Positions 45,411 to 56,640 of a stretch of 64,000 nt of DNA are shown piece after piece. The position numbers and the translations under genes are program-made. Positions within the stretch are counted from its first letter, which is position 1, and each line of letters starts with the position of its first letter. This stretch comes from Isoetes taiwanensis (Eukaryota; Streptophyta; Lycopodiopsida; Isoetales; Isoetaceae). The notes beneath the pieces are model-generated. The model made no database searches. It was not told the DNA's origin and saw nothing but the letters and a program-made list of their open reading frames with translations. Where the stretch lies: assembly GCA_021234155.1 (NCBI GenBank), contig JAJEKV010000041.1:9257018-9321017 (forward strand). The letters run 5' to 3'.

Positions 45411-47264
45411 TTCCCTTAGATTCTCCAAGATTCCATCTGAATTGCCACAGATTCTATGACGAGTCTCCTAGATTTTCCAAGATTCTATGAAGATTCTCTT
45501 AGATTATCTAAGATTCCATCAAGATTCTTCTAGATTCTCAAATATTCTAGAAAGATTTCCTTAAACTCCCCTAGATTCTGAAAGATTCTCTTAGATTCCC
45601 CGAGATTCCCTTAGATTCCTCTAGATTTTATTAAGATTCCCCTAGAGACCCCAAGATTTCTTCTAGATTAGCATAGATCCTTAAAGGTTTTATGAAGATT
45701 CCTGTAGATTTTCCTAGATTCCCAAATATTCTTTTGAGATTCCCTAAGATTCTTCAAAGATTTTCCTAGATTCCAAAAGAATACCTCAAGATTCCTCTAG
45801 ATTCTCCAAGATTCTATGAAGATTCTCCTAGATTCTCCAAGATTCCATCAAGATTATTCTTAATTCTCAAAGACTTAGGAAGATTCCCCTAGATTTCCAA
45901 AGAAACGCTTGAGATTACTATAGATTCTCTTGAGATTCTCCATGATTCTATCTAAATTCCAATAGATTCTTAAAGATTTTATGACAATTTCCTTAGATTC
46001 TTCTATATTTCCATAGATTCTCTTAAGGTTCTCTAAGATTCCCAAAGATTATCCCATGATTCCTCTAGGTTCCCGAAGATTGTATGAAGATTCTCCTAGA
46101 TTCCCTAAGATTCTATGAAGATTATTTTAGATTCTCTAAGATTCCATCGAGATTCCCTTAGATTCTCAAAAATTTTAGGAACACTCCCTTAGATTCCCTT
46201 ACATTCTCAAAGATTCTCTCTTGAACCATGTAGATTTTCTTATATTTCCCAAGATTCTACAAAGACTTCGATAGAATCCCTAAGATTCCCTTGAGATTCC
46301 TATAGATTCTTTAAGATCCTATGAAGATTCCCCCACATTTTCTAAGATTGCACCAAGATTCCCGTAGATTCCCCTTAGATTCCTTAAGATTCTACAAATA
46401 TTCCCTTAGATTCTTAAGATTATATGGAGATTCTCCTAGATTTTTATAAGATTTCCCTTAGATTCTCCAAAATTCTATCTAAATTCCCATAGATTCTTAA
46501 AGATTTTATGACAATTTCCATAGATTCTCTTAAGACTCCCTAAGATTCCACTAGATTCCCAAAGATTATCCCATAATTCCTCTAGGTTCCCCAAGATTCT
46601 ATGAAGATTCTTCTAGATTCCTCAAGATTCTATGAAGATTCTTTTAGATTCTCTAAGATTCCATCAAGATTCCCCTAGATTCTCAAAGATTTCAGGAAGA
46701 TTCTCCTAGATTCCTCAAGATTCTCTTAAGATTCGCTTAGATTCTCCTAGATTGCCAAAGATTCTCTAAAATTCTTAAAGTTCTACAAAGATGCCTTAGA
46801 TTCTTAAGATTCTACGAAGATTCCCCTAGATTTTATTAAGATTATCTTAGATTCTCTAAGATTCCATCTAGATTCCCATAGATTCTTAAAGATTTTATGA
46901 AGATTCCTTTAGATTCCCTTAGATTCCAAAAGAATGCCCCAAGATTCCTCTACATTCTCCAAGATTCTATGAAGATTCTCCTAGATTCTCCTAGATTCTT
47001 CAAGATTCTATCAAGGTTACTTTAAATTGTCAAAGATTTTAGGTATATTCCCCTAGATTTCCAAAGAATCGCTTGAGATTCCACTAGATTCTGTTGAGAT
47101 TCCTTTAGTTTCCATAGATTCTATGAAGATTCCCCTAGACCCCAAGATTCCTTATAGATTCTCTAAGATTCTCATGGTATTCCTCTGGATTCTCTAAGAT
47201 CCTATAAAGATTCTCTTAGATTCCCTCAACTTACCATAGATTCCTTGAAACTCGAAAATTCAAG
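45411..47264. repeat. AGATTC array 4 (longest)
   Basis: 1.85 kb of the motif. From about 45,534 on it is nearly the same as 61,882-63,605. Confidence 0.92.
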
Positions 47265-47863
47265 AGGATTCTTAATATTCGATCATGTTGCCTTCAACTG
47301 TGCCAAAATAGTGCCAAAGCACCACTCATTGGAAAGCTCTCGACGAGAGCAATCGAATGGCATGGGCCCCACCTTCATCCGACCCCTCTACTGCACGCTA
47401 TGTGCCTTTGAAGGCGATTAAGCAGAAGGAAGTTTCCTGGAATGTGCATTCATAAATGCTTTGCCACCTCACTACTTTTTTTATTAATGAGGGTGCCACC
47501 TCACCTCCTTAAAAAAAAAAATAAATTTAATATTAAAAAGTTAATGGCTAGGATTTATGCTCACCTTTTGATCTAACGGTTGAGATCTGCTACACTAAAT
47601 CCACTTTTTGGCACCTTCCTTGCACCTTCTTGACAAAATTCAAAGGCTAAGATTTCTTCTTCCTTTTTGATCTGACGGCTTAGAGACATGGTGCATGCCC
47701 CTATGCATGCCCCCCATCATATTTCTATGCCCATGCATGACCTCCCCCATGAGGTGGCGGCATCATGGCCTTCCATTTCCAATTGGACGGCTGGCATTAA
47801 TCTCTATATAGCATGGGTACATCCTTTCCTAGCACACATAAGAATAATTTTATCCTTCCTATT
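47265..47863. repeat. Spacer module 4
   Basis: From CTTAATATTCGATCATGTTG through GCACCACTCATTGGAAAGC to CATGGGTACATCCTTTCC and ACACATAAGAATAATTTTAT. Confidence 0.87.
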
Positions 47864-50159
47864 ATAAGGCAGATACATTTTTCTGCCCGCGTCTAATATC
47901 TTCCTTACAAATTACCAGAAGATAACATGTGTGCACTCACTGATTCAAAGCATTAATTTGTGTTCAGGACATTTATGAGCCTTTATGGCGGATTTATGAG
48001 CATTTATGTTCTTCTTCCGCGTGGATGTTTTCTTCCGCCAAAGCAGAGAAGAGAGGGGCAGGACATGGTGTCCCCGCCGGCGTCTTCCTCTCCGTTTTGA
48101 AAGCAAATATCGCTGGATTTGAGCGCTTAACAGTGAAATAAGAGGTCGGATTGCAGCATTTGATTGCTGATTTGGTTGTCGTCGAAGCTCTGCTGCTTTC
48201 GTGCTTCGCAAATTTGAAGCATTTGCATTAGATCCCATAGTTCCCAGTGTTGGAATAGGAGATTTTGGCATTTGTTCAGGCATCTCACTACCTAAGCAGA
48301 AAAAACTAAAAAAAGCAGAAAAGAGGAGAGATGGAGATGCCGATCTTCTGCCACAGCCGTTTCCCTATATAACAAAACCGATTGCTTGAAACAGACGGAA
48401 AAAAATCTAAAGGGAGAAGGGATTCGATTCTTCTGGGCCAGAGCCGATCTGCCATAGCCGGGCTGGGCCTGTTCTTTGCAGAAACCGTCTTCTGTTAAAA
48501 ATCTAACTTGCAAAAACTCAGAGAAGGACGTGATAATCAGAGATGAGAACCCAGAATCCTTGCAACAAGCCGCTGCCTTCCCGGAATCCCGACCTATTCC
48601 TGAAGATTCTTAGTATATGCTAAGAGGAAAGAGAGCCTGAGTCACAGTCTGGAGGAGTCGGATTGCTGCTGCCATGCCGAATTAGCAGAGCCGGATTTGC
48701 CCTGGCCACTTCCATATCAGGTTCGATTTTGCCTCCATTCGTTATAGAGGGAATCATAACAAAATTAAATTAACTCCATTAAATCCATAACTTGATATTT
48801 GGATCCATTATCTACCCTTTTGTGCTAGGTATAGTTATTTATACATCCAAATCAAATTGCCCCGAAAACTCCTGTTATTGTGCTGCATATTGAGAGTTAT
48901 GATTGGTAGATATGTTTAACAAATGTTTCTTCCATGGCAGGATATGCTCTCAATATAGCAAGCAAAGACATGCACATAATAGAGTATGAACATTTAACTC
49001 TACTAGCTCACTCATTTGCATTTTTGTTAGGTGGATGTTATGTTTGTATTCAATTCATTTAGGCTTTTCCTTGGTGAATGTTATATATTGTGGATTCATT
49101 TGGGTTCTGGTCCAATATTTAGATTTTGGACTAATTTATATTATGTTATGTTTGCAGCATGCCTGAAGTTCCAAGGTTGTTACATTTTAGTAGTGCTTTG
49201 GAAATCAAGAACAATAATAAAAGTTGTCTCATTAAGGGTCTTACACTGTCAAGGAGATACATCAAGCTCATGGATCTACTGTAGCTCATGTTAAACATGA
49301 ATTCGTTTAGGGTTTCTTTTATTTAAGATTTAACTCATAAGCAACTTACAAAACATAATATTTGTTATCTCAATGGATAGCTCTTTCTCGATTAATACTA
49401 TCCACCGCGCATGTAATTAAAGTGGTTGGCTTATGCTATGCAAATCCACTATTAAAGAGGATTATGATGTAAAAATTCCCATGTGTTTGCAAATGCCATG
49501 TTACACATAGAATATGATATTAAACCAAATATAGTATCTCATTCTCACATCCTCCTCCACATCATGTGTGTGGGCATCATTCAAACATCCTACTCCATTC
49601 TAACCAAAGCATTCAACCCGCTTGCAAATAAACGACCCAAATCTATGTTTATTATGAAAGATTTAATGTAGCACCCGATATTGTTATTTTGGGGTTTAAA
49701 GAAGTGCCCATGAACCATAAGGCCATTGCTTACGAAAACAATGTCTACCTATTCGGCTCAATCGAGTGTGTATTTCTTAGGTAATCTATTAGTTGTCCTC
49801 GACGACGCAAAGTTTTCCTTAGTGCAAAGGCTATGTTGGCGCTAGATGAAAATTAGGCAATATGACGGGGAGAATTTAGATGGAAGAGGGTACTTTGACC
49901 ATGGAGACAACATTGGTTTAGGGTTAGATATGAAATTAGACAACATTGACAACAAAATATGAAATTAGATGTATTCTCGCTTTAGACTATGAAAGTTTAG
50001 AACATTTAAAATGATGTTGCCAAATACACATGCCTTTTGAATTTCAAGAAAATGTTCGTCATTTGCTATTCGGTGGTTCATGTTTATGATAACCATATGC
50101 AGACATGCCGAAAAATTTAGGATTGACTGCCCACACAGGCCCTTGAACAACATTTCCTC
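47864..50159. other. Unassigned region
   Basis: No recognised gene. GAGCATTTATG and CTTTATGGCGGA words at 47,970-48,010 recur near 50,530-50,560, suggesting that 47,940-50,560 is bracketed by related short sequences. Open frames of 60-112 codons here show no motif I know. Confidence 0.4.
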
Positions 50160-50475
50160 GTAACCAGTGGTTTCATGATGAATGTAAGGAGCTTAAATGC
50201 TGGCTTCGAGAGATCAGCGAACTCACTTCGCACATGCATGCATCAGACAGTACCACACCTTTTATTAAGGGTAAGAAAGCCAGACACATAGAAAAGCATC
50301 AATAGGAAATATTCTATCTCCTAGCTATCATTCCCAAGACGTTCTAGCGAAGAATACTAAAGAAGCCTATACAACATATGGGAAACATCAGTTTTTAGCA
50401 TTAGGTATAGTACTTGCAGCAGCTCTATGATCATGTTGGGGTTCGAGCTGCGATAACCCCACAGATGGCCCCATC
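50160..50475 (+). mobile_element. LINE relic (linker before RT)
   Basis: Similar to the LINE at 11,070-11,370: CGTAACCAGTGGTTTCATGA against CGTAACCGGTGGTTTGATGC, then GAATGTAAGGAGCTTAA against GAGTGTAAAGAACGCAA, GCAGCAGCTCTATGA against GCAACAGCTCTATGA, and CCACAGATGGCCCC against CCACAATGGATGGCCCC. No open frame remains. Confidence 0.8.
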
Positions 50476-50614
50476 ACTAGTAATCACAGATGCAAGGGTC
50501 ACCCTGGGCATTAATTTCAGATTTGAGGCATTTATGAGCATTTATGGCGGAGGAAGATATGAGCATTACCATAGAATGACACACTGCATTCATCGCATTT
50601 ATGGCAGATTTGTG

Positions 50615-50744
50615 CACTTTGCATTTATTGCGGCCATTAATACACTTTGCATTTATTGCGGCCATTAATACGCTTTGCATTTATTGCGAATTATCAAAGC
50701 ACGATATGTGTGCACTTTGTATTTATTGCGGCCATTGGCAAATT
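50615..50744. repeat. 28-bp tandem repeats
   Basis: Units at 50,615, 50,643 and 50,671, and a diverged one near 50,713, share CTTTGCATTTATTGCGGCCA. Confidence 0.88.
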
Positions 50745-50919
50745 TGTTAGAAGATAGCAATCCCATAGAATCTTAATGATATCCATTTTAGGATAATTAT
50801 GGATATGAAATATATATCGAATGATATTAATGATTACATGTGAGTTGTGATATAGGCACTTGGCATAAATATAGCCCTAGATTAGTCATGTGTGTCGATC
50901 ATCCAACGAAACTCCATCT

Positions 50920-50927
50920 TATAAATA
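50920..50927 (+). promoter_or_regulatory. TATA box
   Basis: TATAAATA, 263 bases before the ATG of the 71-codon frame. A start about 30 bp downstream would give a leader with a consensus-like donor (GCATGCAAG|GTAAAT at 51,014/51,015) and an acceptor (TTGATTTGCAG at 51,180) directly before the ATG. Confidence 0.5.
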
Positions 50928-51182
50928 GAAGGCCTTCTTATTGTCTCGACGCATTCAGAGCACTTGAAGAGCTATTGTGAACGCTTCTCTTCTGCTTCAC
51001 TAATTGCATGCAAGGTAAATATTCTCCCATTTTGTTGCATTGCTAAAGCTTGGATTGTTTAATATGAAACTAACATTTTCTTTCATCCTTAATCTTGGCG
51101 TAATGCGTATGTGGATTCTATCGTTGTGTGAAATTGTAGCGAACGTTTGAGTTGATTTGCAATTATATTTTGATTTGCAGAG

Positions 51183-51398
51183 ATGGCACAGATGAAAAAA
51201 GACTACATTATTGAGCTAAATCTAGATGATTTTTATGGATGGTGGATGAGCGCCTTTGGTAACTCACCAGCCTTTGTGTCGAGAGATGCTGTATTGGAGT
51301 TCCTTTTGGATTTATTTCATAATTTATATTATTCGCAAAAATATCATTCTAGTGATGATGAGGCATCTTCAGTTCTGCAAATTGATAATTCTACTTGA
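51183..51398 (+). CDS. 71-codon protein of unknown function
   Basis: MAQMKKDYIIELNLDDFYGW, then WMSAFGNSPAFVSRDAVLEF and LLDLFHNLYYSQ, ending in an acidic/Ser tail. No family is recognised. Support comes from context: a TATA box, a leader with plausible donor, and an acceptor AG two bases before the ATG. It precedes the ParB-like coding region in the same direction and could be the first protein of that unit or an unrelated small gene. Confidence 0.45.
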   Translation: MAQMKKDYIIELNLDDFYGWWMSAFGNSPAFVSRDAVLEFLLDLFHNLYYSQKYHSSDDEASSVLQIDNST

Positions 51399-51706
51399 TG
51401 TTTGATGTCTGTGAACACATGAACCTTCAATAACAAAAAGTATTGACCAACTTTTTAAAAGACTAGGCTAAATATTGTACTTTGTAATTTCTAAATTAGA
51501 GTTAGAATGTAAGATCTTACGAAGTTGCTTCATATCAATCTAGAATCACTTGGCCATTGCAGAAGAGAATGTTGGACGTTAACTGGGGTCCAACTGCACA
51601 GTTTTGAAAAAGGCCGCCGCGATAAATTTCTTCTAAATATAATGATATATATTGTGTTACTAAAAGAATATGCGAAGGGCTTTCAACTATACGACGAGCC
51701 ATCAGT

Positions 51707-52129
51707 ATGAGGCCCTCAGGCAGTGTCTACATGCATGCATTGAAGGATAAGGAAGATGCAAGTTCTAGAGGCAGGGACACTACAGAAGTCACAGCAGGCC
51801 TTACAAGTGATGATGACAAGGCCAGGCAGTTGGAGGCGATGAGCAAGCTCAAAAAATATGATGACAAGTATCCACTGGGCCTTAACTTCACCCATCCAGT
51901 CCATGTCGATAGGCTTTTCAGGTCCACTAAAGCTATTTATGTCAGCAGAAGGTACGACAAGCAGCACTCCTTGGAGGTCAACAACATGATCGAAAATCCA
52001 GGGCAGGTACCAATGCCGGCAGATGTAGTGCCTTACGATATGAAGACGAGGAAGGTACTCGTGTGGAACAAGCTGGAGCACTTCATCGACAACCAGGGCG
52101 TACATTTCATGATAATAGATGGCCAGCAC
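51707..52129 (+). pseudogene. ParB-like domain protein, N-terminal part
   Basis: Open frame of 141 codons up to an LTR-element insertion. Residues about 50-141 read GLNFTHPVHVDRLFRSTKAI, then NPGQVPMPADVVPYDMKT, then KLEHFIDNQGVHFMIIDGQH. A loop with Asn-Pro, a P-x-x-V strand and the I-I-D-G-Q-H box are the signature of ParB/sulfiredoxin-type domains (xxDGxHR/S). Reading across the insertion the next residues are S-I-E-A-Q-K, the expected helix. I rate the fold likely but untested by any profile search. Upstream coding sequence may continue in other frames (51,525-51,710). Confidence 0.6.
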
Positions 52130-52769
52130 TGTTGACCCGATTTTTGGCAAAATCGGGGTCAACATAGAAGAACACTATCAAGGTCTAAAGGGGGGGTGAA
52201 GATCAAGGGTCCAGATTCATTTGTGCTTGTTGTTAGAATCCAAGGGCCCATATTAAGTTGTGTTAGTTGTTAAACAAAAAGACAAATTTGGTTATGGAGA
52301 AGAAGAAGACAAAAAACAAAGGATTGATGAGGTGTAAAAAAGGAGTGCCAAGATCATGCCAAGTGGATGGCCAAGATTTGTTCAAAAAATTATAAATATC
52401 TTGAGGGGACTTGTTCTCCTCCTCTTTGGCTCTAGAATCTCACATGGAGCAAGGGTAATGGCAGCCCTGGGAAGATGGTGTCAGAGACCTCTTCCCCCAT
52501 GCAAGATATCTTGAAGCATTGTTTTGTATTACCTTCTTGAATAAAGTGGTGCACCCTCTTTTTATCTTCCACATATATTCCATTTTTCCATATTTCTACA
52601 TTTTCTCCCACACTTCCTTTATCGAATTTTCATTACCAAATTTTCGTCCTTTTTTTTCCTTCAAAAAATTTTCTTGGTTCTTCTGCCTTGCAGCAGCACT
52701 ATTTGATCCCACGTTTGCCTTTGAAGGTCGATGATGATGATGATGAGGATGTGGGGAAATCCGTCATCA
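52130..52769 (+). repeat. Left LTR with terminal hairpin
   Basis: The first 35 bases form a near-perfect palindrome: GTTGACCCGATTTT against AAAATCGGGGTCAAC, loop TGGC. The same hairpin begins the right LTR. Confidence 0.92.
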
Positions 52770-54467
52770 TCATGGAGGTTCTACCGAGATCCTAATTTTC
52801 CCCGGGATCAAGTTTTGGTGCTGCTGTAATTTTCTCCATCATTCATTCTTGCCATATCTTAGATTTTCCTGCTCTCTTTCCCTGCCATCTTTTTCATATC
52901 CAGCTTCGTTCTTTGCTGCACCATTCCTAGTGCTTGCTGTAAAAACTTTGTTGTACCATTCCTAGTGCTTGCTGTAAAAAATGACAGTATGCCAAAAGAG
53001 ACAAGCTTGAAGGTCTTTTTCTACACAAGTTGCTGATTCTAAAAGTGTTGGTTTTGTCACAGTACCAGGGCATCTCGAGAGAGAAAGAATGACAAATCAA
53101 GAAGGATTGATACTGCTTATGATTATTTCGGGAGAGCCAGCAAAACGCCAGCCCTCCAATGCTATAAAATCATGCCTTGTGCCCTGCTCTTGCCCTGTGC
53201 TGTGCTGCATACTTTGCCTTGTTTCTCTGTGGATTCTCTGCCTGCAAGGAAAGCCATAGCCAAGCATGCAAAGGCCAAGAAGAAAAAGATCCTCTGCTCT
53301 TGCTTCAAGTTCTCCAAGCTCCAACAGAAAAACCATTTCCTCTTACTCGTTGCCTCTGCTCTCTACTCCGTGCTCTGTGGGAGACAAAAGGATGAGCTAA
53401 CAAAGACATTCGAAGCCCTAAGCTTGCTGCCGAACCTGCAAGAGAATGAGGAGAGAAGAGGAGGTAAGATCAAGAAGCCACAACCGCCCTGCCTATTGCC
53501 GAATCCATCTGCCGCCAGAAGCCCTGTCTCTGCCATCGCCATCTGCAAGAAAGAAATGGGAAGGAAAGGAGAGAAGAGGAAGAAGGAAGTCTGCCATAGC
53601 TGCCTCTGTTATCGCCATAACTCTGCTCCAACCACCTGTAAAGCAAGCCAAGAAAGATATTGGATCAAGAAAGAAGAGGAAGAGAAAGAATCAGATCAAG
53701 AGAGTAGGTGTTGCTCGTTGCCGCCACCGGAAGCAGGAAGAAGAAAAGCAACAAATTTTTTGCCCCTCCTTTACTTTTTGCCACGTCCTCCTTTTCCTAT
53801 CATATTTTATTTTTGCCACCACTTTATTTTCCCATGTTTATCTTCCTTAGCCACACTATTTTTGAACCACTTTTTGTCTCTTGCCCTTTAGTAACACCAT
53901 GCTTTCATTATTTTCCCCACTTATCACGTTGCCTTTTACCACTTATTATTTTTATTTACCTTTTGTTATGCCTTGACCATACCTTGCACACATTATTGCC
54001 TTTATTGCACCTTCATATATCTTATCTTGCCACTTCCTTATTGTGAAAAAAATTATCATTCACCTTGTTACACATCTTGTTGGACACCTTGGCTAGCAAC
54101 TTGACATCTTTTTGTTTGTGCGACTCTATCTCACCATCCCCCAAGATCTTTATGACATAGCCCCTTTTGCATTTTTAAGCCCTACCCCAAGGCCAAATAC
54201 TATCATCATTTTTTCAAAATCTTTCCTATGGCACAAGTTACATTTTGGTGTTGGAGTACACCTAAAAAACTCCAAAATATTATCTTTTTTAATAGGTTTG
54301 GAGGGTCCGTTAAAACCCCCATTTTCTTAATAGGTTTGGTGGGACCCGTAAAACCCCCAGTTAGCTATTCTTTGTGCCAAAGAAGACTAACTTATTGTAC
54401 TTAAATGTGAAAAGTGTTGAAGTCGGTGGCCGAGGGGACCGGCCACATCTTTTTTTTTTAGGCGTGA
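52770..54467 (+). other. Interior of the non-autonomous LTR element
   Basis: Contains a Lys/Ser-rich open frame at 53,172-53,891 (239 codons) with no retroviral motif, and a pyrimidine-rich 3' half. Such frames are not evidence of a gene. The PPT is not obvious; CGAGGGGACC lies about 35 bases before the right LTR. Confidence 0.55.
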
Positions 54468-55099
54468 TGTTGACCCGATTTTTGGCAAAATCGGGGTCAA
54501 CATAGAAGAACACTATCAAGGTCTAAAGGGGGGGTGAAGATCAAGGGTCCGTGATTCATTTGTGCTTGTTGTTAGAATCCAAGGGCCCATATTAAGTTGT
54601 GTTAGTTGTTAAACAAAAAGACAAATTTGGTTATGGAGAAGAAGAAGACAAAAAACAAAGGATTGATGAGGTGTAAAAAAGGAGTGCCAAGATCATGCCA
54701 AGTGGATGGCCAAGATTTGTTCAAAAAATTATAAATATCTTGAGGGGACTTGTTCTCCTCCTCTTTGGCTCTAGAATCTCACATGGAGCAAGGGTAGTGG
54801 CAGCCCTGGGAAGATGGTGTCAGAGACCTCTTCCCCCATGCAAGATATCTTGAAGCATTGTTTTGTATTACCTTCTTGAATAAAGTGGTGCACCCTCTTT
54901 TTATCTTCCACATATATTCCATTTTTCCATATTTCTACATTTTCTCCCACACTTCCTTTATCGAATTTTCATTACCAAATTTTCGTCCTTTTTTTTCCTT
55001 CAAAAAATTTTCTTGGTTCTTCTGCCTTGCAGCAGCACTATTTGATCCCACGTTTGCCTTTGAAGGTCGATGATGAGGATGTGGGGAAATCCGTCATCA
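54468..55099 (+). repeat. Right LTR
   Basis: Nearly the same as the left LTR; ends GTCATCA directly before the second AGCAC. Confidence 0.92.
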
Positions 55100-55104
55100 A
55101 GCAC

Positions 55105-55279
55105 TCAATTGAGGCTCAAAAGGTTCTGATTCAAAAGGCACAGAATATTGGAATCAACTGTTCTATAGGCTATATTCGGTCAGAAACTGCTGGTTCTTGA
55201 GCGGCTCAACAACTCCTGCCGAGCTAGCCAAAACCAGTGCACTTCTTAACGACATGGGAAAAATGTTTCTGTACAAAAG
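55105..55279 (+). pseudogene. ParB-like gene, end of the interrupted exon
   Basis: Resumes the ParB-like frame directly after the TSD with SIEAQKVLIQKAQNIGI. A frameshift near 55,155-55,170 is needed to reach FLSGSTTPAELAKTSALLND and MGKMFLYK, which ends at a splice donor (ACAAAAG|GTAACT). It joins in frame to the next exon at 55,679. Confidence 0.6.
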
Positions 55280-55318
55280 GTAACTCTTTCTTCCCTCGTT
55301 TTTTGTTTTCGTATTTGC

Positions 55319-55422
55319 AAATCACGCCAGGTGCAATTTTCCTAATCAGAAACTCGACACGTTTAACTGCGTAGCACCGGTTAATCGGTTTCTGGTTTGT
55401 CAAATCGCACCAGGCGCGATTT
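55319..55422. repeat. CpG palindrome sites 1 and 2
   Basis: Site 1 at 55,319-55,339 (ATCACGCCAGGTGCAAT core) and site 2 at 55,402-55,422 (ATCGCACCAGGCGCGAT core). Both are 21-mers on the plan AATCGCGCCWGGCGCGATT; changes are mostly C-to-T or G-to-A at CpG. Confidence 0.92.
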
Positions 55423-55448
55423 CCTTCCATTTTGAAACAACGTCAGAT

Positions 55449-55641
55449 GGGATTTGCCTATTCTGAAAAGAGACTACCTTGACTGGTAGCAGTCTCTTTT
55501 CAGAGTAGGCAAATCGCGCCTGGCGTGATTTTCGTTCTATTCTGAAATCGCGCCAGGCGCGATTTGCCTACTCTGAAAAGAGACTGCTACCAGTCAAAGC
55601 AGTCTCTTTTCAGAATAGGCAAATTGTGCCTGTCGCGATTT
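55449..55641. repeat. Long inverted repeat with CpG palindrome sites 3, 4 and 5
   Basis: Left arm about 55,449-55,532, right arm about 55,544-55,630, near-complementary. Each arm also holds an inner hairpin (TCTGAAAAGAGACTGCT against AGCAGTCTCTTTTCAGA). Palindrome sites lie at 55,511-55,531, 55,545-55,565 (perfect) and 55,621-55,641. Confidence 0.93.
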
Positions 55642-55678
55642 GTTGTTAACCTGGAACTAACAAATTTATTTTTTGCAG

Positions 55679-56640
55679 TCCCTATATAGAGCAACTGCGG
55701 CATGCTCGTAACCAATGGATAGAATATGGGAAACCAATGCCGACCAGACAGGGCCAGTCCAAAAGCGCTGAATTCAAGTTGCTAGAAAGGACACTTTGTC
55801 AGACGATAATACATGACAAGAGTAAGAGCACCAGGTCAAAGAAAAAAAAAATGAAATGGGAGATGCTTCCAAAACCCAAGGATGCCTGCAAAATAATTTT
55901 TGCTTCTGACCAGGTCTGGGAGAAATAGAATGAATTCTGGGATGCCTATGTGGAGAAGAAGTTGCCCGATTCACAAGGCAGATTTCCTCCTGTCGACACA
56001 TCAATATTCGATCTCTATGTCACAGAGATGAGGAAGGCCCAGGCATTAGATGATGAAGAACTGATCTCAGTTTTGGACAGGTGCATCAGAAAGGAAGTCC
56101 TTTACAAGAAAAATTCTGCAGCAAAGGACAGGGAATCATTTGAAGACGCCTGCGACCAACTGAAAAATATTAGAGTGCTCAAGAAGGCAGTTGGAGAGGA
56201 ATTACAAAGGCTTACAGGGAAGTGCTCATTGCCGGAGCTAGGACTAATGCAAAAATACAACGTCTCCAACGACGATATGAAGAAGTATGTTTTTTGGTTG
56301 AAAGACTTTGTCAAACTGCAGAAGATGAAAACTGTTGCAAACTTGAAAGGGATTCACACGAAAGTGGCATCTGACTTGAAAAGGCAGCAAACCCCGGAAG
56401 AAGAATCCACATTCTTTTACCAAGTGTCCACTGGTTTTAAATGTGCAATGCCAGATGTGGGTAAAGGACCGCACGATATCACACTCTTCGTGCGTGATAG
56501 CCGAGGCACCAGATGGCCGCTTGATGACTATAATACCTTCTATAATACATGTGGTGGTTATACGATTACACAATTGTCACAATTTGCCCCTCCAACATGT
56601 CGTATGCATATGCTCTATCTGATGCAAAGGACTTAGAATG
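55679..56640 (+). pseudogene. ParB-like gene, central coding exon
   Basis: Open from SPYIEQLRHARNQWIEYGKP through a basic patch (KSTRSKKKKMKWEML) to QVWEK, then one in-frame TAG at 55,926-55,928, then NEFWDAYVEKKLPDSQGRFP and on to 56,600, with charged helical text and CGGYTITQLSQFAPP. Near 56,595 the frame changes to YAYALSDAKDLECVKVIWQA. About 300 codons with one stop and one shift, so it decayed only recently. I recognise no enzyme family in this part. Confidence 0.6.

Larger units (their letters stand above)
52130..55099 (+). mobile_element. Non-autonomous LTR retrotransposon (LARD/TRIM-like), young
   Basis: 2,970 bp with LTRs 52,130-52,769 (640 bp) and 54,468-55,099 (632 bp), flanked by exact 5-bp duplications AGCAC (52,125-52,129 and 55,100-55,104). 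The LTRs start TGTTGACCCG and end CGTCATCA. They differ by only a few changes (AAT/AGT in GCAAGGGTARTGG, a 2-base difference near 52,212, and extra GAT units near 52,735), so insertion was recent. The interior encodes no gag or pol I can recognise. A possible PBS region (ATCAAGTTTTGGTGCTGC) lies about 40 bp inside the left LTR. Strand is inferred from that and is uncertain. Confidence 0.9.
55280..55678 (+). other. GT-AG intron packed with palindromes
   Basis: Begins GTAACT and ends TTTTTTGCAG; exon frames on both sides agree (FLYK-S-PYIEQLRHARN). It contains five copies of the 21-bp CpG-rich palindrome and an inverted repeat with arms of about 85 bp, so almost the whole intron is self-complementary. 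Confidence 0.65.

Noticed and set aside
40888-47264. CRISPR-like regularly spaced repeats
   Set aside because: Period is about 10 bp with no distinct spacers, in a plant genome.
53172-53891. 239-codon frame in the non-autonomous LTR element as a possible gag
   Set aside because: Low-complexity Lys/Ser/Pro text without gag or zinc-knuckle motifs.
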